NCBI RefSeq assembly: GCF_003627795.1
Contig: NZ_CP032684.1
Coordinates: forward strand, 3,594,001-3,658,000
Direction of reading: 5' to 3'
DNA length: 64,000 nt
Source: Rhizobium sp. CCGE531
GTDB taxonomy: Bacteria > Pseudomonadota > Alphaproteobacteria > Rhizobiales > Rhizobiaceae
Below the pieces are notes generated by a model, which worked only from the letters and a program-made list of their open reading frames with translations, had not been told where the DNA came from and did no database searches. The position numbers were made by a program, and so were the translations under genes. Positions 27,786-39,904 of this stretch are shown one piece after another. How positions within the stretch are numbered: the first letter of the stretch is position 1; every line of letters begins with the position of its first letter.

Positions 27786-30770
27786 TCAACCGCCGAGCGC
27801 GTCCTCGAGGAACGCCGCAAGCTGCGACAGATGCTTGGACATCAGGCCCGTCGCCGGTGAGGCGGCGGCCGGACGGCCGGTGTAGCGAACGCGCTGGTAC
27901 TTGGCATCGATATGGGCAAGCACCCATTCCAGATAGGGATCGATGAAGGACCATGCGCCCATGTTCTTCGGCTCTTCCTGGCACCAGACCATCTCCGCAT
28001 TGCGGAAGCGGCTGAGTTCGTTGATGAGCGCCTTGGCCGGGAACGGATAGAGCTGTTCGATGCGCAGCAGGTAGACATCGTCGATGCCGCGCTTCTCGCG
28101 CTCTTCCAGGAGATCGTAGTAGACCTTGCCCGAGCAGATGACGACGCGACGGATCTTGTTGTCCTTCTGCAGCTTGATCGGGCCATCCTTGATCACTTCC
28201 GCATCGTCCCACAGCAGACGGTGGAAGGAGCTTTCGCCCGCCATCTCCGCAAGCGTCGACACGGCGCGCTTGTGGCGCAACAGCGACTTCGGCGTCATCA
28301 GGATCAGCGGCTTGCGGAAGTCGCGCTTCAGCTGACGGCGCAGGATGTGGAAGTAGTTCGCCGGCGTCGTGACGTTGGCAACCTGCATGTTGTCCTCGGC
28401 GCAGAGCTGCAGATAGCGTTCCAGGCGGGCGGAAGAGTGTTCCGGCCCCTGGCCTTCATAGCCATGCGGCAGCAGGCAGACGAGGCCGGACATGCGCAGC
28501 CACTTGCGTTCGCCCGACGAGATGAACTGGTCGAAGACGACCTGCGCACCGTTGGCGAAGTCGCCGAACTGGGCTTCCCAGAGGGTCAGCGCGTTCGGAC
28601 GGGCGAGCGAATAGCCGTATTCGAAGCCGAGAACCGCTTCTTCCGAGAGCATCGAGTTGATGACTTCGTAGCGAGCCTGGGTCGGCGCCAGGTTGGCGAG
28701 CGGAATGTAGCGCTCTTCGGTCTCCTGATCGTAGAGGACTGAATGGCGCTGCGAGAAGGTGCCGCGTTCGCAGTCCTGGCCGGACAGGCGGATCTTGTGG
28801 CCTTCGACGACGAGCGAACCGAACGCCAGGGCTTCCGCCATGGCCCAATCGATACCATCGCCCGTCTGCACCATGTTGGCGCGGTTTTCCATGAAGCGCT
28901 GGATGGTGCGGTGCGCATGGAAGCCGGACGGGATTTCCGACAGCTTGCGGCCGATTTCCTTCAACGACTTCATCGGCACGGCGGTCTTGCCGCGGCGCTG
29001 CTCGTCGGCATTGTCGGCCGCATGCAGGCCCGACCACTCGCCGTCAAGCCAGTCGGCCTTGTTCGGCTTGTAGGACTGGCCGGCCTCGAACTCCTGTTCG
29101 AGATGGGCGCGCCAATCGGCCTTCATTTTCTCGACTTCGCCTTCGGTCAGCACGCCTTCACCGACCAGCCGCTGCGAATAGATCTGCAGCACCGTCTTGT
29201 GGGCGCGGATGACCTTGTACATGTTCGGCTGCGTGAAGGACGGTTCGTCGCCTTCATTGTGGCCGTAGCGGCGGTAGCAGAACAGGTCGAGGACCACAGG
29301 CTTGTGGAACTTCATGCGGAATTCGGTGGCGATCTTCGCCGCATAGACGACAGCTTCCGGATCGTCGCCGTTGACGTGGAAGATCGGCGCTTCGATCATC
29401 TTGGCGACGTCGGACGGATAGGGCGACGAACGCGAGAAGGCCGGATTGGTGGTGAAGCCGATCTGGTTGTTGATGATGACGTGCATCGTGCCGGCAACGC
29501 GATGGCCGCGCAGACCGGAGAGGCCGAGGATTTCGGCGACCACGCCCTGGCCTGCGAAAGCCGCGTCGCCGTGGATCAGCAGCGGCACGACCTTGGCGCG
29601 TTCCGAAAGCGGAATGATGTCGCCGTCCCATTGGGTGGCGCCCATGTCCTGCTTGGCGCGAGCCTTGCCCATGACGACGGGATTGACGATTTCCAGATGC
29701 GAGGGGTTCGCCGTCAGCGAGACGTGCACCTTGGCACCATCGAAATCGCGGTCCGAGGACGCGCCGAGATGGTATTTCACGTCGCCCGAACCTTCGACTT
29801 CGTCAGGCGCATAGGAGCCGCCCTTGAACTCGTGGAAGATGGCGCGATGCGGCTTGCCCATAACCTGCGAAAGCACGTTCAGGCGGCCGCGATGGGCCAT
29901 GCCGAACAGAGCTTCCCTGAGGCCGAGCTGGCTGCCGCTCTTCAGGATCTGCTCGAGCGCCGGGATCAGCGATTCGCCGCCGTCGAGACCGAAACGCTTC
30001 GTGCCCTTGAACTTGACGTCGAGAAACTGCTCGTAGCCTTCGGCTTCGATGACCTTCTGCAGGATGGCCTTCTTGCGCTCGGGATTGAAAGCGATGCCCT
30101 TGTCCGGCCCTTCGATGCGCTCCTGAATCCAGGCCTTCTCCTCCGGATTGGAGATGTGCATGAATTCGACGCCGAGGGTGGAGCAATAGGTGCGCTCGAG
30201 GATATCGATCATCTCGCGAATAGTTGCGAATTCGAGGCCGAGCACGTTGTCGATGAAGATCTTCCGGTCGAGGTCCGCATCGGTGAAGCCATAGGCTTCC
30301 GGCGACAATTCCTTGTAGTCTTCGACAGGAGCAGCAATGCCGAGCGGGTCGAGCTTGGCGTGCAGGTGGCCGCGCATGCGATAGGCGCGGATCATCATGA
30401 TGGCGCGCACGGAATCGCGCGTCGCCTGCAGGACGTCGGTCGTGTCGGCCGGCGCGCCGGCGGTTTCGGCCTTCGTCTTCAGCTTGGTTTCGATGACCTT
30501 TTCGACAACGCCCCAGTCGCCGTCAAGCGCCGACACGAGATCGCCCTTTGCCGGAATCGGCCAGTTCTTGCGCTGCCAGGAGGCACCCTTGGCCGCCCTC
30601 TTCACATCGTCGGGGCTATCCTCGAGCGCCTTGAAGAAAGACCGCCATTCGTCGGAGACCGATGAAGGATCGTTCTCGTAGCGCGCATAAAGCTGCTCGA
30701 TATAGGCAGCATTGGCGCCATCCAGGAACGAGGTGATCTGAAATTGCTCGTTGGCTTCTTGCCTTGCCAT
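27786..30770 (-). CDS. sucA: 2-oxoglutarate dehydrogenase E1
   Basis: Thiamine-diphosphate enzyme, 994 residues from the ATG at 30770 (MARQEANEQF); the frame stays open further upstream without family similarity. It decarboxylates 2-oxoglutarate and succinylates the lipoyl arm of SucB. The N-terminal part has SFLDGANAAYIEQLYARYE (pieces SFLDGANAAYIEQLY), the ThDP domain has HRGRLNVL and GDAAFAGQGVV, and the C-terminal part has HGYEGQGPEHSSARLERYLQ (as GYEGQGPEHSSARLE) and FRKPLILMTPKSLLRH. A 640-residue open frame on the other strand is a shadow. Confidence 0.98.
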   Translation of the reverse strand: MARQEANEQFQITSFLDGANAAYIEQLYARYENDPSSVSDEWRSFFKALEDSPDDVKRAAKGASWQRKNWPIPAKGDLVSALDGDWGVVEKVIETKLKTKAETAGAPADTTDVLQATRDSVRAIMMIRAYRMRGHLHAKLDPLGIAAPVEDYKELSPEAYGFTDADLDRKIFIDNVLGLEFATIREMIDILERTYCSTLGVEFMHISNPEEKAWIQERIEGPDKGIAFNPERKKAILQKVIEAEGYEQFLDVKFKGTKRFGLDGGESLIPALEQILKSGSQLGLREALFGMAHRGRLNVLSQVMGKPHRAIFHEFKGGSYAPDEVEGSGDVKYHLGASSDRDFDGAKVHVSLTANPSHLEIVNPVVMGKARAKQDMGATQWDGDIIPLSERAKVVPLLIHGDAAFAGQGVVAEILGLSGLRGHRVAGTMHVIINNQIGFTTNPAFSRSSPYPSDVAKMIEAPIFHVNGDDPEAVVYAAKIATEFRMKFHKPVVLDLFCYRRYGHNEGDEPSFTQPNMYKVIRAHKTVLQIYSQRLVGEGVLTEGEVEKMKADWRAHLEQEFEAGQSYKPNKADWLDGEWSGLHAADNADEQRRGKTAVPMKSLKEIGRKLSEIPSGFHAHRTIQRFMENRANMVQTGDGIDWAMAEALAFGSLVVEGHKIRLSGQDCERGTFSQRHSVLYDQETEERYIPLANLAPTQARYEVINSMLSEEAVLGFEYGYSLARPNALTLWEAQFGDFANGAQVVFDQFISSGERKWLRMSGLVCLLPHGYEGQGPEHSSARLERYLQLCAEDNMQVANVTTPANYFHILRRQLKRDFRKPLILMTPKSLLRHKRAVSTLAEMAGESSFHRLLWDDAEVIKDGPIKLQKDNKIRRVVICSGKVYYDLLEEREKRGIDDVYLLRIEQLYPFPAKALINELSRFRNAEMVWCQEEPKNMGAWSFIDPYLEWVLAHIDAKYQRVRYTGRPAAASPATGLMSKHLSQLAAFLEDALGG

Positions 30771-30893
30771 GGTGAATCCGCGGACGCTCTCGCCCGTCTC
30801 CCAACTTGTTTGCGCTGCCGGTTTTCGGATCCCGGCGACCGTATTTCGTTCGCGGCCCTCAGGGCCGCTGATATGCACTTGCGAATTTCGAAA

Positions 30894-30927
30894 CCGGACG
30901 GGACAAGGCGGCTGCCGCCCCGTCCGG
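30894..30927 (-). other. GC-rich hairpin between sucD and sucA
   Basis: CCGGACGGG (30894-30902) pairs with CCCGTCCGG (30919-30927), and GGCGGC/GCCGCC stack inside. On the minus strand it is followed by TTTCG. It lies 17 bases past the sucD stop in a 174-base gap, and could attenuate transcription into sucA. Confidence 0.6.
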
Positions 30928-30944
30928 CCTTGCTATAGGTAGGC

Positions 30945-31847
30945 TCAGCCCTTCAGGACTTCCACCAGCGTCTTGCCGAGACGCGCCGGCGACGGCGACA
31001 CGCGGATGCCCGCCGCTTCCATCGCCGCGATCTTGTCTTCCGCGCCGCCCTTGCCGCCGGAGATGACGGCACCGGCATGGCCCATGGTGCGGCCGGGAGG
31101 TGCCGTGCGGCCGGCGATGAAGCCGACCATCGGCTTCTTGCGGCCCTTCTTGGCTTCGTCCTTGAGGAACTGCGCGGCTTCTTCTTCCGCCGAACCGCCG
31201 ATTTCGCCGATCATGATGATCGACTTGGTTTCGTCGTCGGCGAGGAACATTTCCAGGATGTCGATGAATTCGGTGCCCTTGACCGGGTCGCCGCCGATGC
31301 CGACAGCCGTCGTCTGGCCGAGGCCTTCATTGGTGGTCTGGAATACGGCTTCGTAGGTCAGCGTGCCGGAACGCGAGAGAACGCCGACGGAGCCCTTCTT
31401 GAAGATGGAGCCCGGCATGATGCCGATCTTGCATTCGTTCGGGGTGAGCACGCCCGGGCAGTTCGGCCCGATCAGGCGCGACTTCGACTTCAGGAGGCGG
31501 TCCTTGACCTTGACCATGTCGGCGACCGGAATGCCTTCCGTGATGCAGACGATCAGCGGGATCTCGGCTTCGATCGCCTCGAGGATCGCGGCCGCGGCAC
31601 CCGCCGGCGGCACGTAGATGACCGAAGCGTTGGCGCCGGTGGCATCCTTGCCTTCAGCGACCGACTTGAAGATCGGCAGCTTTTCGCCGTCCTTGCCGGT
31701 CCAGGTTTCACCGCCCTTGGAGGGATGGATACCGCCGACCATCTTCGTGCCGTGATAGGCAAGCGCCTGTTCGGTGTGGAAGGTACCGGTCTTGCCGGTC
31801 AGGCCCTGAACCAGAACCTTGGTGTCTTTGTTGATGAGAATAGACAT
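30945..31847 (-). CDS. sucD: Succinyl-CoA synthetase alpha subunit
   Basis: 300 residues. The CoA-binding Rossmann domain has [15 protein letters not shown] near residue 15; the ligase domain has [12 protein letters not shown] and the phosphorylated His in [12 protein letters not shown]. With SucC it converts succinyl-CoA to succinate while making ATP or GTP. It is separated from sucC by a DUF1579-like gene, with gaps of 5 and 12 bases, so all three are in one transcript. Confidence 0.97.
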   Translation of the reverse strand: MSILINKDTKVLVQGLTGKTGTFHTEQALAYHGTKMVGGIHPSKGGETWTGKDGEKLPIFKSVAEGKDATGANASVIYVPPAGAAAAILEAIEAEIPLIVCITEGIPVADMVKVKDRLLKSKSRLIGPNCPGVLTPNECKIGIMPGSIFKKGSVGVLSRSGTLTYEAVFQTTNEGLGQTTAVGIGGDPVKGTEFIDILEMFLADDETKSIIMIGEIGGSAEEEAAQFLKDEAKKGRKKPMVGFIAGRTAPPGRTMGHAGAVISGGKGGAEDKIAAMEAAGIRVSPSPARLGKTLVEVLKG

Positions 31848-31859
31848 GCGAGGCCTTTG

Positions 31860-32351
31860 TTACGAGAGGTTGGAAGACGCGGAGGCAACGCGACGATAGA
31901 CACCGCTGACGACCTCCTGCCATGTATCGCTGCCGGCGGGCGAGAACGTGACGCCCATGCGGTAGCAGTCTTCATTTTCGAACTGAAAGAGAGTGCGTTG
32001 CTGACCGCGCGGCGAGACTTTGGTCAGGACAAGCCTGTCGTCGATCCACTCGCCGGAGGCCGGCGCGGCGGGCACAAAGCCCACCGTATCGAACTGATAG
32101 AGCTTGTAGGCCTGATCCGCAGCGTCGAAGCCGAGAATGTTCCGGGCTTCGAACGATGTGCTGCCGTCCCGCCTCTGCACGTAGCGCTGTTCGACGAAAA
32201 ATCCGCCAAACAGACACTCTGCCGTGAGCTGCGCGGTTGCCGTTCCTTCCTTCGTCCAGGCCGAAGCCGCGACGCGCTCTTCCCCTTCCCAGGTGCCGGC
32301 AAAGGCACCGAGGCGAAGATGAGCAGCCGTTGGAGCGAAGGAAGCAGCCAT
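31860..32351 (-). CDS. DUF1579-like protein inside the suc operon
   Basis: A 163-residue cytoplasmic protein with a beta-rich, lipocalin-like pattern: LGAFAGTWEGEERVAAS at the start, LTAECLFGGFFVEQRYVQ, FEARNILGFDAADQAYKLYQFD and a C-terminal strand YRMGVTFSPAGSDTWQEV. This matches small DUF1579-type proteins that estimate as ligand-binding barrels. The gene starts 5 bases after sucC and ends 12 bases before sucD. Its insertion between two subunits of one enzyme is unusual. Function unknown. Confidence 0.82.
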   Translation of the reverse strand: MAASFAPTAAHLRLGAFAGTWEGEERVAASAWTKEGTATAQLTAECLFGGFFVEQRYVQRRDGSTSFEARNILGFDAADQAYKLYQFDTVGFVPAAPASGEWIDDRLVLTKVSPRGQQRTLFQFENEDCYRMGVTFSPAGSDTWQEVVSGVYRRVASASSNLS

Positions 32352-32356
32352 CCCGA

Positions 32357-33550
<1,194 letters not shown>

Positions 33551-33577
33551 GGGTTTATCCCTGTTATAACGGCTAGA

Positions 33578-34642
<1,065 letters not shown>

Positions 34643-34684
34643 TTATTTTGAGATCAGGAATTTCAATCGGTTAGATATAAAATC

Positions 34685-34702
34685 TCTTACGTAAACGTAA
34701 GA
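34685..34702. promoter_or_regulatory. Palindrome upstream of mdh
   Basis: TCTTACG and CGTAAGA are exact 7-base arms around TAAA. The site sits about 145 bases upstream of the mdh ATG in an AT-rich patch, between zapE and mdh. It may be an operator for the mdh-suc operon; no T run supports a zapE terminator. Confidence 0.4.
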
Positions 34703-34720
34703 TACTCTGTCACCGAATTG

Positions 34721-35884
34721 TTACTCGGCGGCTCGCCTGGCTGGAGTCTGGGCCAGATATTCGGCGCTGCGCATCTCAAAAAGCCGCGACGCCGTGCGGT
34801 CGAATTCGAAGCCTTCCGTCCCTCGCCGTCCCTCCAGCAGATCCTCCGGCATGGCGGCCGCAGACACATAAAGACGGATGTTGTGATCGTAGAGCGTGTC
34901 GATGAGAATGATGAACCGCTTCGTCTGATTGCGCTTTTCCGGCCCGAGCTTCGGTATGCGATCGAGGAAGATCGTATCGAAGCGTTCGGCGACGGCGAGG
35001 AAATCGGCGGGCCCGAGCGGCGCCTCGCAAAGATCGGCGAAGGAAAAACGCGCCATGCGGTCGACGGCGAGCGGTACGTGAATGGAGCGTCCTTTCATCG
35101 GGATCTCCATCGGTTGCGCCTTGCGTCCGTGCAATGCCTGCATCCACGACGCATCCATTGCCATATCGGTGCGCTGGTCAAGCGGGATGAGATAGACGGG
35201 CTGGCTGTTCAGCTTCTCCATGCGGTAATCGGTCGGAGAATCGAGCGTCGCTACGCCAACATGCTTCTTCAATAGATCGATGAAAGGCAGGAACAGGCCG
35301 CGGTTGAGCCCGTCACGATAGAGATTGTCCGGCTCGACATTCGAGGTGGCGATCAGCACGCAGCCGAGCGAGAATAGCTCGGAAAACAGCCGCGACAGGA
35401 TCATCGCATCGGCGATATCCGTCACGGTGAATTCATCGAAGCAAAGCAGTTCGGCTTCGGCGTAGAGATCGGCGGCAACCGGCGGCAGCGGATCGGTCTG
35501 CTTGGTCTCGCCATTCTTGAATTTTAGCCGCTGTGCGGCAATGCGATTGTGCACATCGGTCATGAACTCGTGGAAATGCGCCCGGCGCTTCTTCTGGCAG
35601 GGCGCCATCGAGAAGAACATGTCCATCAACATGGTCTTGCCGCGTCCGACGCTGCCGTGAATATAGAGGCCCTTGATTGTTTCGGCGGACTTCTTGCGCG
35701 CGGCAAACATCCAGCCGAGCGCGCTGGATTTGGCAGCGGGCCGCTTCCGCTTGAGATCGGCAAGCACCCGGTCCAGCATTTTCGCCACATCCATCTGCGC
35801 CGAATCCACCTGGAGGGATCCGGATGCCGTCAGCGCCTTTAGCTGTTCGCAGACGCTGATCGAGTAATCTGGCATGGGCTGCAT
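34721..35884 (-). CDS. zapE: Cell division protein ZapE (AFG1-like ATPase)
   Basis: A 387-residue AAA+-like ATPase. Walker A GSVGRGKT at 77-84, Walker B LLCFDEFTVTDIADAMIL (core LCFDEF), and a TSNVEPDNLYRDGLNR sensor stretch typical of the family. ZapE acts on Z-ring stability under low oxygen or heat; yeast AFG1 acts on mitochondrial respiratory subunits. Start at the ATG 35884 or 35875. Same strand and upstream of mdh. Confidence 0.93.
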   Translation of the reverse strand: MQPMPDYSISVCEQLKALTASGSLQVDSAQMDVAKMLDRVLADLKRKRPAAKSSALGWMFAARKKSAETIKGLYIHGSVGRGKTMLMDMFFSMAPCQKKRRAHFHEFMTDVHNRIAAQRLKFKNGETKQTDPLPPVAADLYAEAELLCFDEFTVTDIADAMILSRLFSELFSLGCVLIATSNVEPDNLYRDGLNRGLFLPFIDLLKKHVGVATLDSPTDYRMEKLNSQPVYLIPLDQRTDMAMDASWMQALHGRKAQPMEIPMKGRSIHVPLAVDRMARFSFADLCEAPLGPADFLAVAERFDTIFLDRIPKLGPEKRNQTKRFIILIDTLYDHNIRLYVSAAAMPEDLLEGRRGTEGFEFDRTASRLFEMRSAEYLAQTPARRAAE

Positions 35885-35946
35885 GGGGAACTATCCGCCT
35901 GTGCAAATGGGGCGCATCCTAGGGATGCCGCCCCTTTCAAATAAGC

Positions 35947-36471
35947 TTATCGGCTGAGGCTGAGCGGTTGGCCGGAGGCGGTCGAGCCGTCGAAGCGCGA
36001 ATCGGCTGTCTTGTAGACCGTGCCGACCGTCGAGCCGTCACGATTCTTCAGGAGAACCTGCTTGCCGGAAACTTCCCACGAGCCCATCGATGTCAGTTCG
36101 CCCGCACAACCGCGCGTGCCGCCGCGCGAACCGCTGCCGAGGTTCGTCAGCGTCAGGAACATGTCGCAGCTCGATCCGCCATTGCTGACCTTCCAGCTGC
36201 CGACCATCGATTCTTTCGTGACATCCATGGCCGAGGCCGCCATCGCCTGCTGTTGCTGCGGATTGGCGGCGTTCGGCAGGCTCGCCGGAGCGGCCGGAAA
36301 TTGCGAACCGTTGCCGGCGCCGGCAGGCGGAAGCTGGCTGGATTGTACGGAAGGAACAGGCTGGGCCTGCAGTGGCGGGGCAGAATAACTGTCGTTATTG
36401 TATGCCGTGCGCTGGCAACCGGCAAGCGACAGACCAATCGCCGCAGCCGTCACTGCATATCTGAACTGCAT
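35947..36471 (-). CDS. Omp19-type outer membrane lipoprotein (protease inhibitor family)
   Basis: 174 residues from the ATG at 36471 (AGGAG seven bases upstream; the ATG three bases earlier is also possible). A lipoprotein signal, [19 protein letters not shown], ends in the lipobox LAGC with the lipidated Cys at 19. A Pro/Gln/Ala-rich linker (about 25-80) leads to a small barrel domain with [20 protein letters not shown] (as [17 protein letters not shown]), ending GQPLSLSR. This is the Inh/Omp19 pattern known from Brucella, where the protein sits in the outer membrane and inhibits proteases. Confidence 0.87.
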   Translation of the reverse strand: MQFRYAVTAAAIGLSLAGCQRTAYNNDSYSAPPLQAQPVPSVQSSQLPPAGAGNGSQFPAAPASLPNAANPQQQQAMAASAMDVTKESMVGSWKVSNGGSSCDMFLTLTNLGSGSRGGTRGCAGELTSMGSWEVSGKQVLLKNRDGSTVGTVYKTADSRFDGSTASGQPLSLSR

Positions 36472-36715
36472 CATCACACTCCTAATTGATTGTCCACCGC
36501 TGACATCTGCGAAGTAATGTTTAATGATGTCGGAATTATCGTATTTCACTTTGGTTAATCAAGTCGGTACCGCTACAAATTGCCGTAGGCGATAGCTGGA
36601 CAAGAATCGGGTGGTTTCAAGGCTATCCGCCAGACCTCGCCCAAAATGGATGCAAGCGGCGAATTTCGGCATCCTCTCGGATCCTATCTCGTGTCATCTG
36701 GAGGACCACTCCGGC

Positions 36716-36737
36716 GCTTCGGCAAATCTGCCGAAGC
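36716..36737. terminator. Hairpin downstream of sdhB
   Basis: GCTTCGGCA (36716-36724) and TGCCGAAGC (36729-36737) are perfect arms around a 4-base loop, 60 bases past the sdhB stop. On the minus strand no T run follows, so its strength as a terminator of the sdh operon is uncertain. Confidence 0.45.
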
Positions 36738-36797
36738 ATTTCTTTCGTCCTTCGCGGTAAACGCCGCAGACATGTCGAAAACAGCCGGAACGGCGGG

Positions 36798-37577
36798 TTA
36801 AACCCGCCGCTCGACCATCATCTTCTTGATTTCGGCAATTGCCTTGGCCGGGTTCAGACCCTTCGGGCAGGTCTGGGCGCAGTTCATGATCGTGTGGCAG
36901 CGATAGAGGCGGAATGGATCCTCGAGATTGTCGAGGCGCTCGCCCGTGGCTTCGTCTCTGGAGTCGATCAGCCAGCGGTAGGCCTGCAGCAGCACGGCCG
37001 GGCCGAGATAGCGGTCGCCGTTCCACCAATAGCTCGGACAGGAGGTCGAGCAGCAGGCGCACAGGATGCACTCGTAAAGGCCGTCGAGCTTCAGGCGGTC
37101 TTCATGGCTCTGCTTCCATTCCTTGGCAGGCGGCGGCGATACCGTCTTCAGCCAGGGCTCGATCGAGCGATGCTGCGCGTAGAAATTCGTCAGATCCGGT
37201 ACGAGATCTTTGACGACAGGCAGATGCGGCAGCGGGTAGATCTTTACCGTGCCCTTGACTTCGTCCAGACCCTTTGTGCAGGCGAGCGTATTGGTTCCAT
37301 CGATGTTCATCGCGCAGGAGCCGCAAATGCCTTCACGACAGGAGCGGCGCAGCGTCAGCGTCGGATCGATCTTGTTCTTGATGTAGAGCAGACCGTCGAG
37401 CACCATCGGGCCGCAATCGTCGATATCGATGTAATAAGTATCGATGCTCGGGTTCAGGCCGTCATCCGGGCTCCAGCGATAGACGCGGAATTTGCGCGTA
37501 TTCTTGGCTCCGACCGGCTTCGGCCAGACCTTGCCTTCGCGCATCTGAGAGTTCTTGGGGAGAGCGAGTTCAACCAT
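36798..37577 (-). CDS. sdhB: Succinate dehydrogenase iron-sulfur subunit
   Basis: 259 residues. The [2Fe-2S] cluster is held by Cys80, Cys85, Cys88 and Cys100 (CREGICGSC ... C); the [4Fe-4S] and [3Fe-4S] clusters by [12 protein letters not shown] and [17 protein letters not shown]. It carries electrons from SdhA to ubiquinone at the membrane anchor. Last gene of sdhCDAB, 17 bases after sdhA. Confidence 0.98.
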   Translation of the reverse strand: MVELALPKNSQMREGKVWPKPVGAKNTRKFRVYRWSPDDGLNPSIDTYYIDIDDCGPMVLDGLLYIKNKIDPTLTLRRSCREGICGSCAMNIDGTNTLACTKGLDEVKGTVKIYPLPHLPVVKDLVPDLTNFYAQHRSIEPWLKTVSPPPAKEWKQSHEDRLKLDGLYECILCACCSTSCPSYWWNGDRYLGPAVLLQAYRWLIDSRDEATGERLDNLEDPFRLYRCHTIMNCAQTCPKGLNPAKAIAEIKKMMVERRV

Positions 37578-37594
37578 GGTCAGTTCCTCTCAGA

Positions 37595-39451
37595 TCAATA
37601 CACGCGTGCCTTCGGCTCGATCTTGTGCGGATCGATGCCTTCGGCGATCAGGTCGGTGTGAACGGGACGATAGTCGAGCTTCACGTCGCCTGCATCATTG
37701 ACCCAGGCAAGCGTATGCTTGCGCCAGTCTTCGTCGTTTCGGCCGGCGAACTTGCCCTCGGTGTAGTCCTCGCGGGCATGCGAGCCACGGCTTTCCTTGC
37801 GGGCCTCGGCGCCGTAGATCGTCGTGATGGCGTTGGCCATCAGATTGTGCAGTTCCAGCGTTTCGACGAGGTCGGAATTCCAGATCAGCGAGCGGTCGGT
37901 AACCTTGATATCGGACATTTCCGTCCAGATCTCCGAAAGGCGGCGGCAGCCGGATTCCAGCGATTCCTGGGTGCGGAACACGGCGGCGTCTTCCTGCATG
38001 GCGCGCTGCATCTTTTCGCGCAGTGCTGCCGTCGGCGTCGAGCCGCTGGCGTGGCGCAGACGATCGAAGCGCTCCATGATCTTGTCGCAGGCCGCGACGT
38101 TCACAGGCGGGACCGGACCGACGCGATCGACGACCTGGCCGGCGCGGATGGCGGCGGCGCGGCCGAAGACCACAAGGTCGATCAGCGAGTTGGAGCCAAG
38201 ACGGTTGGCGCCGTGCACCGAGGCGCAACCGGCTTCGCCGACGGCCATCAGGCCGGGCAGCACCCGCTCGGGATTATTGCTGTCGGCATTCAGCACTTCG
38301 CCCCAGTAGTTGGTGGGGATGCCGCCCATGTTGTAGTGAACCGTCGGCAGGACCGGGATCGGCTCGCGGGTCACGTCGACGCCGGCGAAGATGCGGGCGC
38401 TCTCGGAAATGCCGGGCAGGCGCTCATGCAGCACGGCCGGATCGAGATGGTCGAGATGCAGGAAGATATGGTCCTTGTTCTTGCCGACGCCACGACCCTC
38501 GCGAATTTCCAGTGTCATGCAGCGCGAAACGACGTCGCGCGAGGCAAGGTCCTTCGCGGAGGGAGCATAGCGCTCCATGAAGCGCTCGCCCTCGGAATTG
38601 ACGAGATAGCCGCCTTCGCCGCGCGCGCCTTCGGTGATCAGGCAGCCCGAACCGTAGATGCCGGTCGGATGGAACTGCACGAATTCCATGTCCTGCAGCG
38701 GCAGGCCGGCGCGGGCCACCATGCCGCCGCCGTCGCCGGTGCAGGTATGGGCCGAGGTTGCCGAGAAATAGGCGCGGCCGTAGCCGCCGGTCGCCAGCAC
38801 CACCATCTTGGCGGCGAAGCGATGGATCGTGCCGTCATCGAGACACCAGGCAACGACGCCGGTGCAGCGGCTGCCATCGTCGGACATGATGAGGTCGAGC
38901 GCGAAATACTCGATGAAGAATTCCGCATTGTTGCGCAGCGACTGGCCATAGAGCGTGTGCAGGATGGCGTGGCCGGTACGGTCGGCGGCAGCACAGGTGC
39001 GCTGCACCGGCGGTCCGTCGCCGAAATTCTGCATATGGCCGCCGAACGGGCGCTGATAGATCTTGCCCTCTTCGTTGCGCGAGAAGGGCACGCCGTAGTG
39101 CTCGAGCTCGTAGACCGCCTTCGGGGCTTCCATGACCATGTACTGCATGGCATCGACGTCGCCGAGCCAGTCGGAGCCCTTGACGGTATCGTAGAGATGC
39201 CACTGCCAGCTGTCCGGCGTCATGTTCTGCAGCGAGGCGGCAATGCCGCCCTGGGCTGCGACGGTGTGCGAACGGGTGGGGAAAACCTTGGTAATGCAGG
39301 CGGTGCGGAAGCCCTGCTCGGCCATGCCGAGCGTGGCGCGCAGGCCGGCGCCACCGGCGCCGACGACGATCACGTCATAGGAGTGGTCGACATACTTGTA
39401 GGCTTTCCCGTTCTGAGCGGGCCCATTCTGAGCAGAAGAGTTCGGTGCCAT
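37595..39451 (-). CDS. sdhA: Succinate dehydrogenase flavoprotein subunit
   Basis: 618 residues. FAD-binding [12 protein letters not shown] near residue 31; [10 protein letters not shown] contains the His that bonds FAD covalently; [13 protein letters not shown] is another family mark. It oxidises succinate to fumarate on the cytoplasmic side. The N-terminus has a short Asn/Gln-rich extension ([18 protein letters not shown]). It starts 7 bases after sdhD. A long open frame on the opposite strand is a shadow. Confidence 0.98.
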   Translation of the reverse strand: MAPNSSAQNGPAQNGKAYKYVDHSYDVIVVGAGGAGLRATLGMAEQGFRTACITKVFPTRSHTVAAQGGIAASLQNMTPDSWQWHLYDTVKGSDWLGDVDAMQYMVMEAPKAVYELEHYGVPFSRNEEGKIYQRPFGGHMQNFGDGPPVQRTCAAADRTGHAILHTLYGQSLRNNAEFFIEYFALDLIMSDDGSRCTGVVAWCLDDGTIHRFAAKMVVLATGGYGRAYFSATSAHTCTGDGGGMVARAGLPLQDMEFVQFHPTGIYGSGCLITEGARGEGGYLVNSEGERFMERYAPSAKDLASRDVVSRCMTLEIREGRGVGKNKDHIFLHLDHLDPAVLHERLPGISESARIFAGVDVTREPIPVLPTVHYNMGGIPTNYWGEVLNADSNNPERVLPGLMAVGEAGCASVHGANRLGSNSLIDLVVFGRAAAIRAGQVVDRVGPVPPVNVAACDKIMERFDRLRHASGSTPTAALREKMQRAMQEDAAVFRTQESLESGCRRLSEIWTEMSDIKVTDRSLIWNSDLVETLELHNLMANAITTIYGAEARKESRGSHAREDYTEGKFAGRNDEDWRKHTLAWVNDAGDVKLDYRPVHTDLIAEGIDPHKIEPKARVY

Positions 39452-39458
39452 GATACAA

Positions 39459-39839
39459 TTATCCTACGAACGCGATCTTCAGAATGGCGAAAAGACAGAG
39501 CCCCGCCACCACGACCGCAAAGAACGTGTTGAGCATGAGAAGGACGATCTTGCCGAATTCGCCGTGGACATAGTCCTCGATGATGACCTGCATGCCGATC
39601 TTCATGTGAATGATGGCGGAGATCACCATCAGGCCGAAGATGACGGCGACGATCGGGTTCGAGATCGCATGCACGACTTCAGCGTAGGGCGCGCCGGCAT
39701 AGATCATCAGGAAGATGACGAAGAAGAGAAAGAGCGGAACGTTGGCAACGGCGGTCAGGCGCTGACGCCAGAAATGATCGGTTCCTTCCTTGGCGGAACC
39801 GAGACCGCGGACTTTGCCCAGAGGAGTGCGCATATCCAT
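39459..39839 (-). CDS. sdhD: Succinate dehydrogenase membrane anchor subunit
   Basis: 126 residues with three membrane helices (about 33-53, 59-82, 98-120). [15 protein letters not shown] and the loop with [15 protein letters not shown], which contains the heme-b and quinone-site residues, are typical. AGGA lies 8 bases before the ATG. An inverted repeat separates it from sdhC. Confidence 0.94.
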   Translation of the reverse strand: MDMRTPLGKVRGLGSAKEGTDHFWRQRLTAVANVPLFLFFVIFLMIYAGAPYAEVVHAISNPIVAVIFGLMVISAIIHMKIGMQVIIEDYVHGEFGKIVLLMLNTFFAVVVAGLCLFAILKIAFVG

Positions 39840-39856
39840 GAGAATTATCCTTTAAA

Positions 39857-39901
39857 GCATGATCCCGAAAGGCATCCGAGCGCTTCCGGGAATGATCATG
39901 C
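39857..39901. repeat. Inverted repeat between sdhC and sdhD
   Basis: GCATGATC (39857-39864) and GATCATGC (39894-39901) are exact arms, with partly complementary CCCGAA and TTCCGGG inside. Palindromes of this GCATGATC type are, from memory, scattered through rhizobial intergenic DNA. It ends just before the sdhD ribosome site, so it may alter sdhD translation or mRNA decay. Confidence 0.65.
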
Positions 39902-39904
39902 CAA

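Noticed and set aside
25477..27885. An 802-residue plus-strand open frame opposite sucB and its neighbours
   Set aside because: The sequence is low-complexity Gly/Arg/Asp, runs across several real genes on the other strand, and matches nothing. It is a shadow.
27571..28212. A 213-residue minus-strand frame overlapping the sucA 3' end and the sucA-sucB gap
   Set aside because: It uses another frame of sucA for most of its length and has no family pattern.
28743..30665. A 640-residue plus-strand open frame opposite sucA
   Set aside because: Shadow of sucA.
37625..39532. A 635-residue plus-strand open frame opposite sdhA
   Set aside because: Shadow of sdhA; no start signal and no domain.
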